A stretch of 64,000 nt of DNA, taken from CANNBR01 sp964604015. Its GTDB lineage: Bacteria; Babelota; Babeliae; Babelales; CAIQNR01. Each line of letters starts with the position of its first letter. The stretch's first letter is position 1. The DNA lies in assembly GCA_964604015.1 (NCBI GenBank), contig CAZRXF010000001.1:1-64000 (forward strand), given 5' to 3'. Both the position numbers and the translations under genes were made by a program. Below are positions 52,816 to 61,301 of this stretch, piece by piece. The notes below the pieces were generated by a model, which saw nothing but the letters and a program-made list of their open reading frames with translations, did not search any database and was not told where the DNA came from.

Positions 52816-54486
52816 ATGAAATACGTTAAAGAACTTGTTGTCGCAGCGGTGGTTACCGTGCTGTGTGCACTGATGTACCAGTTGTTTAGGAACCAAAAAG
52901 AGCTGTGTCAGGCACTTTCGACCTATGGGGTGATGGTAAAACATACGGCAGGTGAAGGTCCTGCGTCACAACAAATGGTATTGATGCCGCAACAGCCATG
53001 GGCGCAGGTACAGGAAAAAGCTCGTAATACGGTGGTGCAAGTTATTTCTCAAACAGCAGAAGTCAATATCCTTCAGCCATACAAAACACCAAAACAAAGT
53101 ATGGGTTCAGGAAGTGGGTTTTTCATCAACGAAGAGGGAGAGCTCATCACGAATTATCACGTTGTCGCAGAGGCTCAGGCGATTTGGATAAAAATTCCGT
53201 CACTTGGCCGGGCAATTATCGATGTTGAAGTGGTAGGTAAAGCTCCAGAGCGTGATTTGGCATTGTTGAAAGTAGCTCCTGAAAGTCTTGAAAAAATTAA
53301 AGAAAAACTAGGATCAGTTCCCTTTTTGACGTTGGGAAATTCTGACCTGGTAAAACGTGTTGATGAAGTTCTGACGATTGGGTATCCGCTTGGGCAGACG
53401 TCGTTAAAGAGTACCTGCGGAGTTGTCAGTGGACGTGAGCATCTTGCAGGAAGACTGTTTATTCAGATCGATTCTCCCATCAATCCAGGAAACTCTGGCG
53501 GCCCTGCGCTTAACATGGCAGGTGAGGTGATTGGTATTACCTGTGCTGGAATTCTCGCGGCTCAAAACGTTGGATATATCATTCCAAGTAATGAGCTTAA
53601 GATGATTTTGCCTGATTTGCGTAAAACACCGCTCTTGCGTCGGCCATTCCTAGGATTCTTTTTAAACAATGGCAGTGAAGAACTTGCGCGCCACCTTGGA
53701 AATCCAATTCCTTCAGGGTGCTATATCGTCGATATTTACGAAACAAGTCCTCTTGCAAAGGCAGGTGTTAAGGCGGGGGATATGATTTATGAAATTAACG
53801 GCATTGCGGTTGATGAGTACGGTGATCTTTCTATTTCGTGGAGCGAAGATAAACTTTCTCTTATGGACTATATTTCGATGCTTGAAATTGGACAAAAGGT
53901 TGATCTGGTCTTCTATCGTGATGGGAAACGTAAGGAAGTGAATCTTATTTTTGATCGTACCGATCTTGCTCCTGTCAGACAGATTTTCTTGGATTATGAT
54001 CGCATCGATTATGAAATTTTTGGCGGGATGTTGATCCAGCCGTTGACGTTGAATCATGTTCCTATCCTTGTTGCAAATGCTCCGATTTTGACCCGTTACG
54101 GTGTGCCAAAAAACCAGATGGAACCGGCCCTTATCGTGACTCATATCGTTCCTAATTCCCAGGTTCAACGCTTGAACCTTTTAGGAGAGGGTGCCCTGAT
54201 TAGTGAGGTTAACGGCAAGAAGGTAAAGACCATGGATGATTTGCGTCATGCCATTGCTCAGGATATCGAAAAAGAGCGCATGACTTTCAAAACAGAGGAT
54301 GGCGTCTTCTTTGTGTTGAATGTGAAAAAGGTCATTGAGGATGAAACAAAGCTTTCGCAAGCGTATCAGTACCCACTTTCTCCTTTCATACGGCAGCTTA
54401 TTCAGAAGGTTCTTCCTCCCTCTCGACCATCTGTTGCGTCGGGGACGTTATCAGCTGGGCCTGTGGCAAGTGCTGGCCAACTGTAG
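52816..54486 (+). CDS. Membrane-anchored HtrA/Deg-type serine protease 2
   Basis: 556 residues. N-terminal membrane anchor (VVAAVVTVLCALMYQLF) without an evident cleavage site. Complete triad H115 (NYHVVAE), D147 (ERDLALLKV) and S227 (NPGNSGGP), PDZ 1 (GVKAGDMIYEINGIAVDEYG), and the same C-terminal DYEIFGGMLIQPLTL block as its neighbour. The C-terminus is Pro/Ser/Ala-rich. Paralogue of the gene upstream; the pair may work as a soluble plus anchored set. AAGGA upstream with a ten-base spacer. Followed by a terminator. Confidence 0.88.
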   Translation: MKYVKELVVAAVVTVLCALMYQLFRNQKELCQALSTYGVMVKHTAGEGPASQQMVLMPQQPWAQVQEKARNTVVQVISQTAEVNILQPYKTPKQSMGSGSGFFINEEGELITNYHVVAEAQAIWIKIPSLGRAIIDVEVVGKAPERDLALLKVAPESLEKIKEKLGSVPFLTLGNSDLVKRVDEVLTIGYPLGQTSLKSTCGVVSGREHLAGRLFIQIDSPINPGNSGGPALNMAGEVIGITCAGILAAQNVGYIIPSNELKMILPDLRKTPLLRRPFLGFFLNNGSEELARHLGNPIPSGCYIVDIYETSPLAKAGVKAGDMIYEINGIAVDEYGDLSISWSEDKLSLMDYISMLEIGQKVDLVFYRDGKRKEVNLIFDRTDLAPVRQIFLDYDRIDYEIFGGMLIQPLTLNHVPILVANAPILTRYGVPKNQMEPALIVTHIVPNSQVQRLNLLGEGALISEVNGKKVKTMDDLRHAIAQDIEKERMTFKTEDGVFFVLNVKKVIEDETKLSQAYQYPLSPFIRQLIQKVLPPSRPSVASGTLSAGPVASAGQL

Positions 54487-54507
54487 ACACTGAAAAAAAT
54501 ATAGGCT

Positions 54508-54541
54508 AAAAAAGGGCTTCTTGTATGGGAAGCCTTTTTTT
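54508..54541 (+). terminator. Rho-independent terminator after the HtrA pair
   Basis: AAAAAAGGGCTTC, an eight-base loop and GAAGCCTTTTTTT: a strong stem with flanking A and T runs, 22 bases past the stop. Confidence 0.9.
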
Positions 54542-54571
54542 AGGTGAATGTAAGATATAAAGGGACAAATC

Positions 54572-55312
54572 ATGGCTAAAAAGGAACGTCTTGACCTTCG
54601 TGTGCAAGAACGATATCCGCATCTGAGCCGTAATCAAATTCAAAGTTTTATAATGCAGGCAAAAGTGCGCGTGGAGGGAGAGGTGGTTACCAAGGCGGGG
54701 CACCTTGTGGCAGAAGAGGCGGTGATTGAGCTGATTGATGACACTCCCCGGTATGTGTGTCGTGCAGGGTTCAAGCTTGAAAAAGCGCTGGAAGAATTTG
54801 GTTTTGATGTGAATGGACTAGTCGTTCTTGATGCCGGTCTTTCAACAGGCGGCTTTACTGACTGCCTGATCCAAAAAGGAGCCACTCGTGTCTATGGCGT
54901 TGACGTAGGGCATGGTCAAGTTCATGAAAAAATAAAGAATGATACGCGGGTAATGGTCATGGAACAAACCAATTTGCGCTATCTCACGTCGGTAGGCCAG
55001 CTTGTTGATTTAATTACTTTGGATCTTTCTTTTATTTCCGTTTTGAAGGTGATGGATGCGGTTAAAACACTCCTGAAACCCACTGGCCATTTGCTGGTCT
55101 TGGTTAAGCCACAGTTTGAGGCAGAACGGCATGAGGTTGGTCGTGGGGGTGTGATCAAAGACGATGTTATCCATTCTCAGGTCGTTAAAAAAGTGACGGA
55201 GGGTATCAGCTCTCACGGTTTTGAGTTAGAAGGAGTTATTGATTCTCCAATTTTGGGGACAGCGGGAAATAAGGAGTTCTTGGCACTCTTTAAGCGGCAG
55301 GAAAAACAGTAA
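54572..55312 (+). CDS. tlyA: TlyA-family rRNA methyltransferase/hemolysin-like protein
   Basis: 246 residues. S4 RNA-binding domain (LDLRVQERYPHLSRNQIQSF) followed by an FtsJ-type SAM methyltransferase domain with LDAGLSTGGFTDCLI, VYGVDVGHGQVH and LDLSFISV. TlyA 2'-O-methylates 16S and 23S rRNA and was named as a hemolysin; the methyltransferase role is the better supported. Start ATG 54572 with AAGGGAC. Single gene between two terminators. Confidence 0.93.
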   Translation: MAKKERLDLRVQERYPHLSRNQIQSFIMQAKVRVEGEVVTKAGHLVAEEAVIELIDDTPRYVCRAGFKLEKALEEFGFDVNGLVVLDAGLSTGGFTDCLIQKGATRVYGVDVGHGQVHEKIKNDTRVMVMEQTNLRYLTSVGQLVDLITLDLSFISVLKVMDAVKTLLKPTGHLLVLVKPQFEAERHEVGRGGVIKDDVIHSQVVKKVTEGISSHGFELEGVIDSPILGTAGNKEFLALFKRQEKQ

Positions 55313-55347
55313 CTTCAACTGATATCTAAACTTTTAAGAATTAAGCG

Positions 55348-55378
55348 GGGCAGCATGAGAATGTTGCCCTTCTTTTTT
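55348..55378 (+). terminator. Rho-independent terminator after tlyA
   Basis: GGGCAGCAT, a GAGA tetraloop and ATGTTGCCC (one G-T pair), then TTCTTTTTT. Confidence 0.88.
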
Positions 55379-55384
55379 GCTTCT

Positions 55385-55393
55385 TGTTATTAT
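55385..55393 (+). promoter_or_regulatory. Extended -10 promoter of the 55442 gene
   Basis: TGTTATTAT (TGn plus -10 TATTAT at 55388-55393), followed by TCAAAT. The same TGCTATTATTCAAAT block occurs before the gene at 61302. Confidence 0.55.
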
Positions 55394-55441
55394 TCAAATA
55401 GAGTATTTGTTTGATGCTTTCAGGTGGTGAAGGATAAGGGG

Positions 55442-56329
55442 ATGATGGTAAAGAAAAAGATAGTACAGATTTTAACGGTTATGACGCTTATTCCCGTCCA
55501 ATGCATTTATGCACCCGGTGGTGTTGATATAGAAGCTATTCGAAGTCAGATGAGAGCAAATATGGAAAGTGTCCTGGAGCGCGGTGACCCGAACTCGTTT
55601 GGGGGAAAACTTACTCCTGCAGAACGTGCGCGCCGAGATGCAAATTTACGTAAGCAAGAAGAAGCAGAGGTAAAAGCCGGTAAAGGTGGAACGTCTACCG
55701 GCACTGGTACTGGTGGTGGTTCTCGTGGTACCCAAACGCAATCACAGGAGCCGCGTCAAATAAGTTCTGGGGACAACGGAGGTGGTACACAAGCTCCGGT
55801 ATATCGATCCTCTATCCAACGAGCTGCTGATCGACGAGGTGAACTTACTCGGGAAGCTGAAGCGGCAGTTGCCGATGTTGCAGCAGCGGCCAGAAATTTT
55901 GCAGAGCAAGTGCGAGTGCTCAATGATAAAAAAAGTGGGAAAGATGCAGGACTTGAAAGGGATCGTGACTTGTATTTGAGAAATTTTGAAGAGCAGATCA
56001 AGAATGATGGCTTGCAAGATGCGTTTACACCAAAAGAGCGTACTACTCTTGTTGAAGGCCTTGCGCGAGCAAAAAATACAAAAGAACTTAATAAAGCCCA
56101 AACAGCTGTCGAAAAAGCGCTTGCTAAAAAAGTTGCATTAAAAGAGCAAAAAGAAAAATTTGAGTCTGATGTAAACGGACTTCTTAGGGAAAATCATGGA
56201 ATTAAACCGAGTGGTAGTGGAGAAAAGATCAGTCAGTTTAGGGATCATCTTCGTGAATTTGAGCAAGGAACTGTTCCTTTAAAAACGATTGAAAAAGAAT
56301 TTAAGGCGATCCAGAAGTTTTTTAAATAA
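55442..56329 (+). CDS. Exported Gly/Thr-rich and coiled-coil protein
   Basis: 295 residues from ATG 55442 (AGGATAAGG upstream); a second ATG follows directly, and a GTG at 55424 is possible. Signal-like leader VQILTVMTLIPVQCIYA. A glycine/threonine-rich linker (GGTSTGTGTGGGSRGTQTQ) separates the N-terminal helix from a C-terminal helical part (EAAVADVAAAARNFAEQVRV, LARAKNTKELNKAQTAVEKA). No known family. First gene of the plus-strand exported array that continues to the window end. Confidence 0.65.
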   Translation: MMVKKKIVQILTVMTLIPVQCIYAPGGVDIEAIRSQMRANMESVLERGDPNSFGGKLTPAERARRDANLRKQEEAEVKAGKGGTSTGTGTGGGSRGTQTQSQEPRQISSGDNGGGTQAPVYRSSIQRAADRRGELTREAEAAVADVAAAARNFAEQVRVLNDKKSGKDAGLERDRDLYLRNFEEQIKNDGLQDAFTPKERTTLVEGLARAKNTKELNKAQTAVEKALAKKVALKEQKEKFESDVNGLLRENHGIKPSGSGEKISQFRDHLREFEQGTVPLKTIEKEFKAIQKFFK

Positions 56330-56362
56330 ATTGAACCGACCAAACATGAAAGGGGAGATGGG

Positions 56363-57181
56363 GTGAGTAGGCTGCGTTTTTACATTCTTTTTTTCATGGT
56401 GCTTGGAGTGAGCGCAGGGGAGTTTGATGAAGGATGGCATCTGTTTGATAGAGATACAGTACTTTCTGTACAATCTGGTACTGTTCGCAAACATGATTGG
56501 CTCCCTCGTCGACGACCATTCGATGACGAAGAAAAACCGGTACCTTCTGGGCAACGCAAGGCGCCTGGAAAGCCAAAAAAAGTTCCTCATACTTCCGATC
56601 GTTTGCCTATCGTTGATTTGACACGTCCAGTTCTTTCAGAAAAAGGTGAGCGGGGCATTATTGATGCAGTTTCTTTGCATGCTTCATACGGTCCAAAAAA
56701 ACATCATCGTGAGTTTTCTCAGATGAGTGAGGATGAGATTATGGGAGTGGGTCAGGAGGAACTTCAAAATTGTCGTCAGCTTTTTGCTCAAAGTGCTTCT
56801 GAGCTTGCTCGGTTGAATAGTCGTGAGTACAAGCGGGTGCGAGGTGAGTACGAAATTCTTGATGAGCATGTTGAACAACTGCAGGGAAAGCCATTTATTT
56901 CTGCTCAAACCGTTATTGAGCTTGGAGCTATTGAACACCAAGTGACGCAATTGAAAGAGTCGCTTATCCTACGGCTTGGTTCCACCCTTTTTAAAACATT
57001 TATTCTTGATCCGCTTGATCATGCGCTGAAAAAGCTTTCACATTTACGGTTGTTATGTTCGTACGCCATTGTTTCTCAAACAAATCAGATGCTTAAAAAA
57101 CGAACAGCACGTAATCATCTGAAAGTTGGGAAAAAGATTCGAGATGAACGAATAGAAGAAGCGAGATATGTTGATTTTTAG
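56363..57181 (+). CDS. Exported protein of the array, with degenerate GxRK...KPKK motif
   Basis: 272 residues, GTG start with AGGGGAG upstream. Signal peptide LRFYILFFMVLGVSAG. It carries SGQRKAPGKPKKVP, the counterpart of the SGERKQSIKPKKPS block in the gene at 59847, but lacks the LFGR part. Later KGERGIIDAVSLHA resembles the ER-x-AI-x-x-IA helix that opens the shared domain in downstream genes. The C-terminal half is helical. Function unknown. Confidence 0.62.
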   Translation: MSRLRFYILFFMVLGVSAGEFDEGWHLFDRDTVLSVQSGTVRKHDWLPRRRPFDDEEKPVPSGQRKAPGKPKKVPHTSDRLPIVDLTRPVLSEKGERGIIDAVSLHASYGPKKHHREFSQMSEDEIMGVGQEELQNCRQLFAQSASELARLNSREYKRVRGEYEILDEHVEQLQGKPFISAQTVIELGAIEHQVTQLKESLILRLGSTLFKTFILDPLDHALKKLSHLRLLCSYAIVSQTNQMLKKRTARNHLKVGKKIRDERIEEARYVDF

Positions 57182-57254
57182 GGGTGTAAGGTGAAGTTGA
57201 TGCGCAGTAAGTTGAGATTAGTAGGTAAACGTTACTTAGAAAAAGAGGTGGAAT

Positions 57255-58316
57255 GTGAGTAGCAAAAAAAGAATGCGCACGGTTGTTATTTTTGCTTTAT
57301 TTTTACCCGTTACGACGTGGGCTCCTCCCATCGATATGATGCATGAAAGTGGCGAATCAGGAGAAATTGATGCAACAGCAGGGGAACGGAAAAAGCCAGA
57401 AAAGCCAGGGTTTTTTGGCAGATTGTTTGGGCGTAGAGGTTCAGTAGATTCAGGTACCGGCGATTCTCTGAAATCAGGTAAAGGCTCTGGAGGTTCAGTA
57501 GGCCGTTCAGGATCAGGTTCTTTAGGTGGGAGCAGTGATGTCGTTGTTCAACAAAAGGGTGGTGGTGGAAAACTCTCACAAAAAGAAGACGCTGCAATTG
57601 CACGGATAGCGCAAGGCTCTCATGCAAATAGGCAAGAAGAACAGCGTCCCCGTGAGCAAACTGAAGCGTCGGTAAAAAGTCTGTCACCTACAAGATTGAC
57701 TGTACTGAGACGGTGTCTTTCTGAGTTTCCAGAATTTAATGGTAAGACCGACTTAGAAAAGTTAAAAAAAGCCCTGCAGAATGCTAAGAACGTGGCGTTG
57801 AATGGTGAGCTTGCAGATATTGATGCGTTATTAAAGGACAAACAACAGCTTGAAGCATTTGTTCGACTTAATCGTGAAGTGCAGCGAATTTTAGATGCCC
57901 AAAAGCTTTCTCCTATTCAAAAACGGTTAGTGATTGACATGACCAATTTACAATTTGGGTTACGAGCGCTTGATGGTAATGCTTCGGCAGTACGTACAGT
58001 GACGCTTGATTTGATTGATGGAATTGTAGGTAAGAAAGTTGTTCGAAGAGAGAACACGACGTTCACCGGGGTGCAAGACACAGAGGGTAATGCTCTGCGT
58101 TTTCTTGAAAAGCTGTATGAAGGTCGGCGTGACAATTCCCCAGATTCTGGGGACCAGATTGTTTGGGATCGAAGGCTTGATGTCGTGAAAAAATTACTGG
58201 CAAATAAGGCCCTGCTTGATCAGTTCATGGATGCGTATCATGATCAAATGAAAAACAAGTATGAGGGTAAAATGAGTGGTCCTACGCAAGTTTCTACTCG
58301 TCGCGGAGGTTATTAA
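57255..58316 (+). CDS. Exported LFGR-motif protein 1
   Basis: 353 residues, GTG start with GAGGTGG. Signal peptide RMRTVVIFALFLPVTTWA. N-terminal GERKKPEKPGFFGRLFGRRG, a serine/glycine-rich linker, then KEDAAIARIAQGSH and a helical domain. It shares this order with the genes at 58352 and 59847. The C-terminus holds RRLDVVKKLLANKALLDQF. Unknown family; probably secreted. Confidence 0.65.
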   Translation: MSSKKRMRTVVIFALFLPVTTWAPPIDMMHESGESGEIDATAGERKKPEKPGFFGRLFGRRGSVDSGTGDSLKSGKGSGGSVGRSGSGSLGGSSDVVVQQKGGGGKLSQKEDAAIARIAQGSHANRQEEQRPREQTEASVKSLSPTRLTVLRRCLSEFPEFNGKTDLEKLKKALQNAKNVALNGELADIDALLKDKQQLEAFVRLNREVQRILDAQKLSPIQKRLVIDMTNLQFGLRALDGNASAVRTVTLDLIDGIVGKKVVRRENTTFTGVQDTEGNALRFLEKLYEGRRDNSPDSGDQIVWDRRLDVVKKLLANKALLDQFMDAYHDQMKNKYEGKMSGPTQVSTRRGGY

Positions 58317-58351
58317 AAATGAAATTATCTAAAAAAAGGAGTTTGATCGTG

Positions 58352-59824
58352 ATGAAGAACATAGTACTTATGGTAGCAGCTATTTCTTGCTCAGAAATTA
58401 TGCCGGCAGGTCGAAGTGACTTTGTGAGTAAACAATTTGAAAGTTCTGTCGATAGCGAAGGTACCGAAACAGCTGGTGAGGGACGAAAAAAACCAACAGA
58501 AACGAAGAAACCTTCATGGCTGAGCCGATGGTTCGGACGCAGCAAGAAAAATCTTACTTCCACAACTACAGAAGGAACAGGTACCAGGGCTGAGGGAGTC
58601 GCTCAGGGTCGCAATCCTGGTGGCTTGCAGGGTGGAGTTGTCGTTGATGAGCCTGAACAAACAGAAAGCGGTCGAGTGCTTGATCACCAAGAAAAGCTAG
58701 CGATTGCTAAAATTGCAAACGAACGGGGCTTTAGGTCATGGTTTAAAAGAAAACCAAAGTTTGACAAGACCCCGCAGCAGTTGACGGAAGCGCAGTTAAA
58801 ACTTTATGAAAAATTGATTGCAAAATTTGAGAAAGATCCAGAGCATTCACAGACCGGTTACCTTAACGTCTCTGATTTGAATTTTGATATTACCGAAGCT
58901 GATCGCCCACTTATTCTTAAAATTGCTAACTCAGCGCGAGAGATTGCTCTGTTTCAGAGAAAAGCAGTTACAGGTCTTTCGCCATTAGGGAAAGAATTGA
59001 TGAATAAGTATCTGAGTCAGGGTGGCGCAGGAGGGCGGTCTTTCTTATTGGAAGATTCTGTTGCTCAATATGAGCATCGGATTGAGGTAAGTGTAGAGGC
59101 TGAAAAATTGCTGAGAGGATTGTTAGAAAAAGAACCGAGTTTGACTGTTGATGCTCTACGGATAAGGCTTACTGGTTTAAAATCTGCCTCAAATGCTGAG
59201 CTTGAGGTTGTTGCTAGGGCAAACAAGCTTTTACATTTTATGGGTCAGGAGGAATCTCCATTGTCGCTTATGACTGTCTCTCTTGAAAATTCCCTGGAAA
59301 GATTTTCTAAAAAACAGGAAAAAGCAAGTGAGAAGGTTGCAACAGAGCCAACAGAAGCTCAGCAGACCAAAATGCAACAAGTAAGAGCAAAGAGAGATTT
59401 TGATGCACAAGCCGCTGCTCGGTTGAAAAAGTTCCTGCAACAAAAATTAAAGGAAGCAAAATTTTCGAAAGCTGAGACCGAGGTTTTTAATAAGCTCTTT
59501 TCATTAGACCGTATTAAGCAAGATCAAGCGCAGAATGAGAAAATGCTGCAAGCAAGAATTGAAGCAATTATTTCGATGGAAAAAAATGTGATCGAGGAGA
59601 TTAGGCAACAGGGATCCGTGCAAGGTGCCAAAGAGTTTCTCGAACAAAAGAGGCAAACAATTAACGGGAACCTTCAAGAGATAGCTGCTGGTAAAGGAGG
59701 GAACAACGATCCCGAAATAAAGGCCCTAGAAAAACAAAGATTGAGCGATGCTTTGTCAGTGACAAATGCCTTGCTCGAGGGCGATTTGTATAAGGAAGTT
59801 TATACTCAAAAAGATAAAAAATAA
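58352..59824 (+). CDS. Exported LFGR-motif protein 2
   Basis: 490 residues from ATG 58352, with AAGGAG nine bases upstream and the leader MKNIVLMVAAISCSEIMPAG; an ATG at 58319 is possible but has poorer context for a signal. Motif block KKPSWLSRWFGRSKK, then the shared domain (KLAIAKIANERGFRSWF, LTEAQLKLYEKLIAKFEKDP, LILKIANSAREIALFQ) and a C-terminal LSVTNALLEGDLYKEVY. Long charged helices in between. Closest relative is the next gene. Confidence 0.68.
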   Translation: MKNIVLMVAAISCSEIMPAGRSDFVSKQFESSVDSEGTETAGEGRKKPTETKKPSWLSRWFGRSKKNLTSTTTEGTGTRAEGVAQGRNPGGLQGGVVVDEPEQTESGRVLDHQEKLAIAKIANERGFRSWFKRKPKFDKTPQQLTEAQLKLYEKLIAKFEKDPEHSQTGYLNVSDLNFDITEADRPLILKIANSAREIALFQRKAVTGLSPLGKELMNKYLSQGGAGGRSFLLEDSVAQYEHRIEVSVEAEKLLRGLLEKEPSLTVDALRIRLTGLKSASNAELEVVARANKLLHFMGQEESPLSLMTVSLENSLERFSKKQEKASEKVATEPTEAQQTKMQQVRAKRDFDAQAAARLKKFLQQKLKEAKFSKAETEVFNKLFSLDRIKQDQAQNEKMLQARIEAIISMEKNVIEEIRQQGSVQGAKEFLEQKRQTINGNLQEIAAGKGGNNDPEIKALEKQRLSDALSVTNALLEGDLYKEVYTQKDKK

Positions 59825-59846
59825 TGGGAAGTATAAGTAGAAAGAG

Positions 59847-61163
59847 ATGAAGATGAAAAAACTGCTAGGTATTTTATTAGTTTGTTTTTCTACCGGCGTA
59901 GTTGCTGCAGCACGTGGTGGTGAGCATGTTTCAGCAGATCTTGAAGGTGTTGGCGCTTCTGGTGAAAGAAAACAATCAATCAAACCGAAAAAACCAAGCC
60001 TTTGGAGTCGGTTGTTTGGCCGCAGCAGAGGAAGTTCTGTTAGTACAGGATGGAAAGGTGCTGGACAGAAAGGAGTAGGTGGCGGTGCTCGCAATTCTTC
60101 CACAGAAAAAGCTCCTGGAAATCCTGTGACTGTGGCTCCTGTTTTAGTTCGAGATGATGAAGCTCCTGGTAGTAAAGAAAGACAAGCAATTCTAAAGATA
60201 GCTAATGAGCGTGGTTTGAGGGCCTTGGTAAGAATAGATTCAAAATTTTACGGGAAGCCTCCCACGTTAACATCTGGGCAGCTTAAACTTTACCAAACGT
60301 TGATTGAAAAATTTGAGCAAAATCCAGAGTATTTGCTTACTGAAGACGATTTGAAAGTAGATGGTAAGGATCTCGTTAATTCTCGTGCAGATCGTTCTCT
60401 TGTTGTTCGTATTATTAATTCAGCACGTTCAATTGCATTGTTTAAAATAAGGGTCACATGGGACCTTTTACCTTTCGAAAAACTACTGCTGGATAGGTAT
60501 CTTAAAAAAGGGAACGAGCAAGGGGATTTTTTACAACAAGATTCTGTGGCTGCATACAAATTGAGAATATCGAATGCTTTAGAGGCTGAAGATAAGTTAA
60601 TCTTTTGGATGAACGAGTATTTATTTGCAGAGTGGGCTGCTAAAGCCCTCCAGAACGTGAGGAGAATAACGGGGGAGAAAATAACCGAAGAGGGGGCTTT
60701 ATCTCTTCTTATCAGGTGGTCTAAAACACCAGCTACCATTACTAAGATAGCAGATGAATTTTTAAAGCTACCTCATGTAGTCGCTTATCTTAAGACAATA
60801 CTATTTTTAAAGATGGATTTAGATGAGGCACCTTTTTCAAAGGCTGAGATGGAACTTTTTAATAAAGTGTTTCCATTAGATGAGATTAAAAAAGAGATTG
60901 AGCTAAGCGGGCCGAATGAGAAGATTGGAAAGAGGGTTGGGGAAATTATAAAGGCTGAAACAGCGGTGGTAAAGGCGATGAGCCAATTGAGTTCTGAGGA
61001 AAATGCCAAAGCGTACCTGGAAAAACAAAAAGTACAAATTACTGGGAAGCAAAATTCGGATGATGCCGATACGTTGTCAGTGATAAATGCCTTACTTGAA
61101 GGCGATTTGTATAAGAAAGTTTATGCCCAGGTAAGGTGGAGTGGTAAGTTCAGAAATTCTTAA
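59847..61163 (+). CDS. Exported LFGR-motif protein 3
   Basis: 438 residues, signal peptide MKKLLGILLVCFSTGVVAAA; a second ATG lies two codons later. Motif KKPSLWSRLFGRSRGSS, shared domain RQAILKIANERGLRALV, LTSGQLKLYQTLIEKFEQNP, VVRIINSARSIALFK, and C-terminal LSVINALLEGDLYKKVY. It aligns along its full length with the gene at 58352 and is a tandem duplicate. Function unknown. Confidence 0.68.
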   Translation: MKMKKLLGILLVCFSTGVVAAARGGEHVSADLEGVGASGERKQSIKPKKPSLWSRLFGRSRGSSVSTGWKGAGQKGVGGGARNSSTEKAPGNPVTVAPVLVRDDEAPGSKERQAILKIANERGLRALVRIDSKFYGKPPTLTSGQLKLYQTLIEKFEQNPEYLLTEDDLKVDGKDLVNSRADRSLVVRIINSARSIALFKIRVTWDLLPFEKLLLDRYLKKGNEQGDFLQQDSVAAYKLRISNALEAEDKLIFWMNEYLFAEWAAKALQNVRRITGEKITEEGALSLLIRWSKTPATITKIADEFLKLPHVVAYLKTILFLKMDLDEAPFSKAEMELFNKVFPLDEIKKEIELSGPNEKIGKRVGEIIKAETAVVKAMSQLSSEENAKAYLEKQKVQITGKQNSDDADTLSVINALLEGDLYKKVYAQVRWSGKFRNS

Positions 61164-61199
61164 TCGAAGTGAGTTTGATAGAAAATCTTGTTTTTAGAT

Positions 61200-61245
61200 G
61201 CGGCACTTTGCTATTATTCAAATTGAAATATTAGCTTGGTGCCGC
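61200..61245. promoter_or_regulatory. Large imperfect palindrome overlapping the promoter of the 61302 gene
   Basis: GCGGCAC at the left and GTGCCGC at the right are inverted, with further matches inside (GCTA/TAGC, TTCAA/TTGAA). The extended -10 TGCTATTAT (61209-61217) with TTGTTT at 61188-61193 lies within or next to the left arm. Either an operator or a terminator of the gene before, though no T run follows directly. Confidence 0.5.
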
Positions 61246-61301
61246 GTATACTTTTAAGCAGGATAAGGCGGTAAAAAAAGGTTGAAGTAAGGGGATCGAA
61301 C

